The notes beneath the pieces are model-generated. The model made no database searches. It was given only the letters and a program-made list of their open reading frames with translations, and was not told the DNA's origin. A DNA stretch of 49,532 nt, taken from the NCBI GenBank assembly GCA_003558435.1, contig PWLR01000044.1:1-49532 (forward strand). The letters are read 5' to 3'. Shown in pieces: positions 47,036 through 49,532 of this stretch (the stretch's first letter is position 1; each line of letters begins with the position of its first letter). A program made the translations under genes and the position numbers. This DNA comes from Nitriliruptoraceae bacterium. Its GTDB lineage: Bacteria > Actinomycetota > Nitriliruptoria > Nitriliruptorales > Nitriliruptoraceae.

Positions 47036-47515
47036 ATGAGAGCCCACCCCGCCGCGGCGATCTGCGCCGCTGTCCTACTGCTGGCCGCGTGCGGGGTCGA
47101 CGACGGCGACCCGGCGGAGCAACCCATCGAGGACGCGCCGGACGACGAGGTGCCCGTCGAGGACCCCGCGGACGGGACGGCGGACGATCCCGCGGAGGAC
47201 GACGTGACCGACCCCCCGGACGATGACGCGATCGACGCGTCGGATCCCCTGCTCGGCCCGGAGATCGAGACCGCGTTGGACGACGCGGAGGAACGTTCCG
47301 GGCTCCCCCGCGAGGAGTTGACGATCACCGTCACCGAACTGGTGACCTGGCCCGACGGTGCGGCCGGATGCCCGGAGCCCGACATGATGTACACCCAGGC
47401 GCTCGTCGACGGGTACCGCATCGTGATCGAGGCCGATGGTCGGGCCTACCACTACGTCGGGGCGGAGGGCCAGGACCCGAGCTACTGCGAGAGCCCGCAG
47501 GAGCCCGTGAGCTGA
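47036..47515 (+). CDS. Lipoprotein with acidic linker, unknown domain
   Basis: The 159-aa protein has a lipobox (AVLLLAAC, Cys19) followed by a linker of about 60 residues composed mostly of D, E, P and A. The compact C-terminal domain contains LTITVTELVTWPDGAAGCPEPDMMYTQALVDGYRIVIEADGRAYHYV and a final Cys, so one disulfide is likely. This WPDG-x-x-GCPxPxMxYTQ pattern occurs in hypothetical proteins of several phyla. Function unknown. Confidence 0.75.
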   Translation: MRAHPAAAICAAVLLLAACGVDDGDPAEQPIEDAPDDEVPVEDPADGTADDPAEDDVTDPPDDDAIDASDPLLGPEIETALDDAEERSGLPREELTITVTELVTWPDGAAGCPEPDMMYTQALVDGYRIVIEADGRAYHYVGAEGQDPSYCESPQEPVS

Positions 47516-47531
47516 TCGCGGCGAGGTCGGG

Positions 47532-48086
47532 TCAGTTCAGGCTGGGGTCGCTCGGGTAGGTCGCCAGGAGCTTCAACGCATCGGGTTGGCGACGCAGGAC
47601 CGCGTGCCACAGGCCGAGGGGATCGTCGGTGAACACGTCCGCCGGTTCCGCATCGATGGCGAACCATGCACCCTGCGCGATCTCGTCCTCGAGTTGGTCT
47701 GGAGCCCACCCCGCGTAACCGGCGAACACCCGGACGTGCTCGAGTTCGACCGATGCGAGGATCGGGTCCGTGTCGAGGTCGACCAAGCGGATCCGCTCCA
47801 GGATGCGGGTGGCCCCGTCGGGGGCCTCCTCCGGGGTGGCGCGCCCGAGCGCGACGATGGCGGTCGGCTCGACCGGTCCACCTCCGAACACCACCGGCGG
47901 TGCCGCGGCGAGATCGACCCAGCCGTCGAGCGTCTCGCGGACCGGCACGCCGGAGGCCCGGTTGAGCACGACCCCCAAGGCGCCGTCCTCATCGTGATCG
48001 AGCACGAGGATCACGACCCGTTCGAAGTTGGGATCGTCCAACGCCGGGGTGGCGACGAGCAGACGGCCGGTGTGCCAGCGGACCAT
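47532..48086 (-). CDS. YqgE/AlgH family protein
   Basis: The 184-aa protein matches YqgE/AlgH: GRLLVATPALDDPNFERVVILVLDHDEDGALGVVLNRAS near the N-terminus, then VFGGGPVEP and VFAGYAGWAPDQLEDEIAQGAWFAI, the most conserved family stretch. Its molecular role is unclear. ATG at 48086 follows GAGGAGG. It lies downstream of dnaB on the same strand with a 95-nt gap. Confidence 0.93.
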   Translation of the reverse strand: MVRWHTGRLLVATPALDDPNFERVVILVLDHDEDGALGVVLNRASGVPVRETLDGWVDLAAAPPVVFGGGPVEPTAIVALGRATPEEAPDGATRILERIRLVDLDTDPILASVELEHVRVFAGYAGWAPDQLEDEIAQGAWFAIDAEPADVFTDDPLGLWHAVLRRQPDALKLLATYPSDPSLN

Positions 48087-48181
48087 GATCGACCTCCTCC
48101 TCGGACCTCGAACGGTACCCGCGCCCACGGGTGCCGGGTCGCCCGACGGGCCCCTGGCGGCGGCTGGTCGCGACGACGGGC

Positions 48182-49532
48182 TCAGATCGGGGTCGGGCCG
48201 CCCCCGCCGCCGCAACTCGATCCGCCGCCGGGACCGCGGGCGAGGTTGGCGAACTTCGTGAGGTGGTTGAGGAAGGCGAGCTTGACCACGCCCGTGGCAC
48301 CGTTGCGGTGCTTGGCGATGATCAGCTCCGCGATGCCCTTGTCCGGGCTGTCCTCGTCGTAGACCTCGTCGCGGTAGATGAACCCGACGATGTCGGCGTC
48401 CTGCTCGATCGACCCGGATTCGCGCAGGTCGGCCAGCATCGGGCGCTTGTCGGTGCGTGACTCGGGCTGGCGCGAGAGCTGTGACAGCGCGATGACCGGG
48501 ACGTTGAGCTCCTTGGCGAGCATCTTCAGCCCACGGGAGATCTCCGCGACCTCCTGCTGACGGTTGTCGCTGCGTCCGTTGGAGGACATCAGCTGCAGGT
48601 AGTCGACGATGATCAGGTCGAGGCCGTGCTTCTGCTTCAGCCGGCGGCTCTTGGCCCGGATCTCCATCAGCGTGATCGAGGGCGTGTCGTCGATGAACAG
48701 CGGCGCCTCGGACAGCGTACCGAGCGCATCACCGAGCTTGCGCCAGTCGGTGTCCTCCAGCCGACCGGTGCGCAGCCGCGAGGAGTCGATCCGCGCCTCG
48801 GAGGACAGCAGGCGGTTGACGATCTCGAGCCTGGACATCTCCAGGCTGAACAGGATCGACGGTTTGCCGAGCCGGGCCGAGACGAAGTGCGACATCCCGA
48901 GCACCAGCGAGGACTTCCCCATGGCGGGACGCGCCGCGAGGATGATGAGGTTCTGGGGCTGCAGGCCGGCGGTCAGGCGGTCCAGGTCGTCGAACCCGGT
49001 TGCGAGCCCGGTCACCTCGGAGTTCTGCTCGGCCAGCTTCTCGATCTGGGCGAACGACTCGTTGAGCAGATCACCCAACCGCGCGTACTCGGCGGTGCTG
49101 CCGGTCTGGGCGACCTCGTAGATCAGCGACTCGGCCTGGTCGACGACCTTCTCGGCATCCTCGATCGCCTCGTAGCCGAGCCTGGTCACCGCCGTACCCG
49201 CGTCGATCAGTCGGCGTAGCAGCGACTTCTCGCGCACGATCCGCGCGTAGTAGGCCGCGTTGGCCGCGGTCGGGACCGCGGCGGTCAGGTCGTGGAGTCC
49301 GGCGGCGCCGCCGACCTCGTCGAGCCGGTCGCGGCGTGCCAACCACTCGGTCAGGGTGACGGTGTCGACCGGCTCGCCGGTGGCGACCAGCCCCTGGATG
49401 CCCTCGAAGACCACCCGGTGGGCGTTGCGGTAGAAGTCCTCGGGCTTGAGCAGCTCCACGGTGTCGGACGCGGCGGCGCGCGACAGCAGCGAGGCGCCCA
49501 GCACCGAGACCTCGGCGTCGAGCGAGTGCGGC
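48182..49532 (-). CDS. dnaB: Replicative DNA helicase DnaB, 5' end beyond the window
   Basis: At least 450 residues of the hexameric replication-fork helicase are present. The visible N-terminus reads PHSLDAEVSVLGASLLSR, the usual start of the DnaB N domain, so only a few codons lie outside. RecA-like motifs are Walker A ARPAMGKSSL, Walker B IIVDYLQLM, VPVIALSQLSRQPESR with the arginine finger region, and LRESGSIEQDADIV. The C-terminus is Gly-rich (GPGGGSSCGGGGG). No intein interrupts the usual insertion sites. Confidence 0.96.
   Translation of the reverse strand, partial: PHSLDAEVSVLGASLLSRAAASDTVELLKPEDFYRNAHRVVFEGIQGLVATGEPVDTVTLTEWLARRDRLDEVGGAAGLHDLTAAVPTAANAAYYARIVREKSLLRRLIDAGTAVTRLGYEAIEDAEKVVDQAESLIYEVAQTGSTAEYARLGDLLNESFAQIEKLAEQNSEVTGLATGFDDLDRLTAGLQPQNLIILAARPAMGKSSLVLGMSHFVSARLGKPSILFSLEMSRLEIVNRLLSSEARIDSSRLRTGRLEDTDWRKLGDALGTLSEAPLFIDDTPSITLMEIRAKSRRLKQKHGLDLIIVDYLQLMSSNGRSDNRQQEVAEISRGLKMLAKELNVPVIALSQLSRQPESRTDKRPMLADLRESGSIEQDADIVGFIYRDEVYDEDSPDKGIAELIIAKHRNGATGVVKLAFLNHLTKFANLARGPGGGSSCGGGGGPTPI

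Noticed and set aside
48182..49532. Intein in dnaB
   Set aside because: The helicase motifs run without interruption and no splicing-domain sequence is present.

Overview
The window is about 70% GC and fully bacterial. It reads as chromosomal DNA of an actinobacterium: it carries a BldD-type regulator with the c-di-GMP signature, a DUF3152 protein, an F420-type PPOX protein, an LCP cell-wall enzyme, an EtfD-like Fe-S membrane protein, many ATGA/GTGA gene overlaps and frequent GTG/TTG starts. Two lipoproteins have very acidic linkers, which would fit a salt- or alkali-adapted deep-branching lineage (Nitriliruptoria/Euzebyales-like), but that placement is a guess. I see no phage, transposase, CRISPR array or rRNA; there is one tRNA.

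Layout. 1-4.9 kb: GrpB-family protein, lipoprotein, EtfD-like quinone-linked Fe-S protein, PAS-GGDEF diguanylate cyclase. 5.1-8.6 kb: a voltage-sensor-like membrane protein without a K+ filter, DUF3152 protein, bldD (its ribosome-binding site lies in a perfect hairpin), an orphan 465-nt spacer, dcd and tRNA-Gly(CCC). 8.7-13.6 kb: unknown protein plus CPBP protease, a frameshifted membrane gene, ABM monooxygenase, a complete voltage-gated K+ channel, GNAT.

13.8-23.9 kb: corrinoid region. A threonine-phosphate decarboxylase gene is followed by a cobalamin riboswitch and a tightly packed uptake/salvage operon btuF-btuC-btuD-cobO-cbiZ-cobU-cbiB. Convergent with it lies pduX (L-threonine kinase), 2 nt behind a penicillin-acylase-type hydrolase. 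PduX and CobC make the aminopropanol-phosphate arm; CbiB attaches it; CobO, CbiZ and CobU handle adenosylation and cobinamide salvage. No corrin-ring synthesis genes are present, so the set looks built for import and remodelling.

24.2-33.7 kb: mixed accessory stretch with rhodanese, an SEC-C/37-aa ORF/LMW phosphatase gene string, Cys-rich copper-storage-type protein, an intact vapBC-type pair, several small oxidoreductases, a vapBC remnant with an internal deletion, a glutamine amidotransferase, and a truncated ATPase followed by a 72-bp tandem repeat containing hairpins.

33.7-49.5 kb: a three-gene operon (winged-helix regulator plus two LiaF-like membrane proteins) behind a 15-bp palindrome, an LCP protein, a PPOX protein, a 1,865-aa single-chain acyl-CoA carboxylase with eukaryotic-ACC-like order, a strong bidirectional terminator, thioredoxin, TetR facing an LCAD-like acyl-CoA dehydrogenase, SRPBCC protein, acidic lipoprotein, YqgE and the start-truncated dnaB at the right edge. 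The points most worth checking are the eukaryotic-like carboxylase, the poreless channel homologue, the bldD leader hairpin, the acylase-pduX coupling and the SEC-C/microprotein/phosphatase string.
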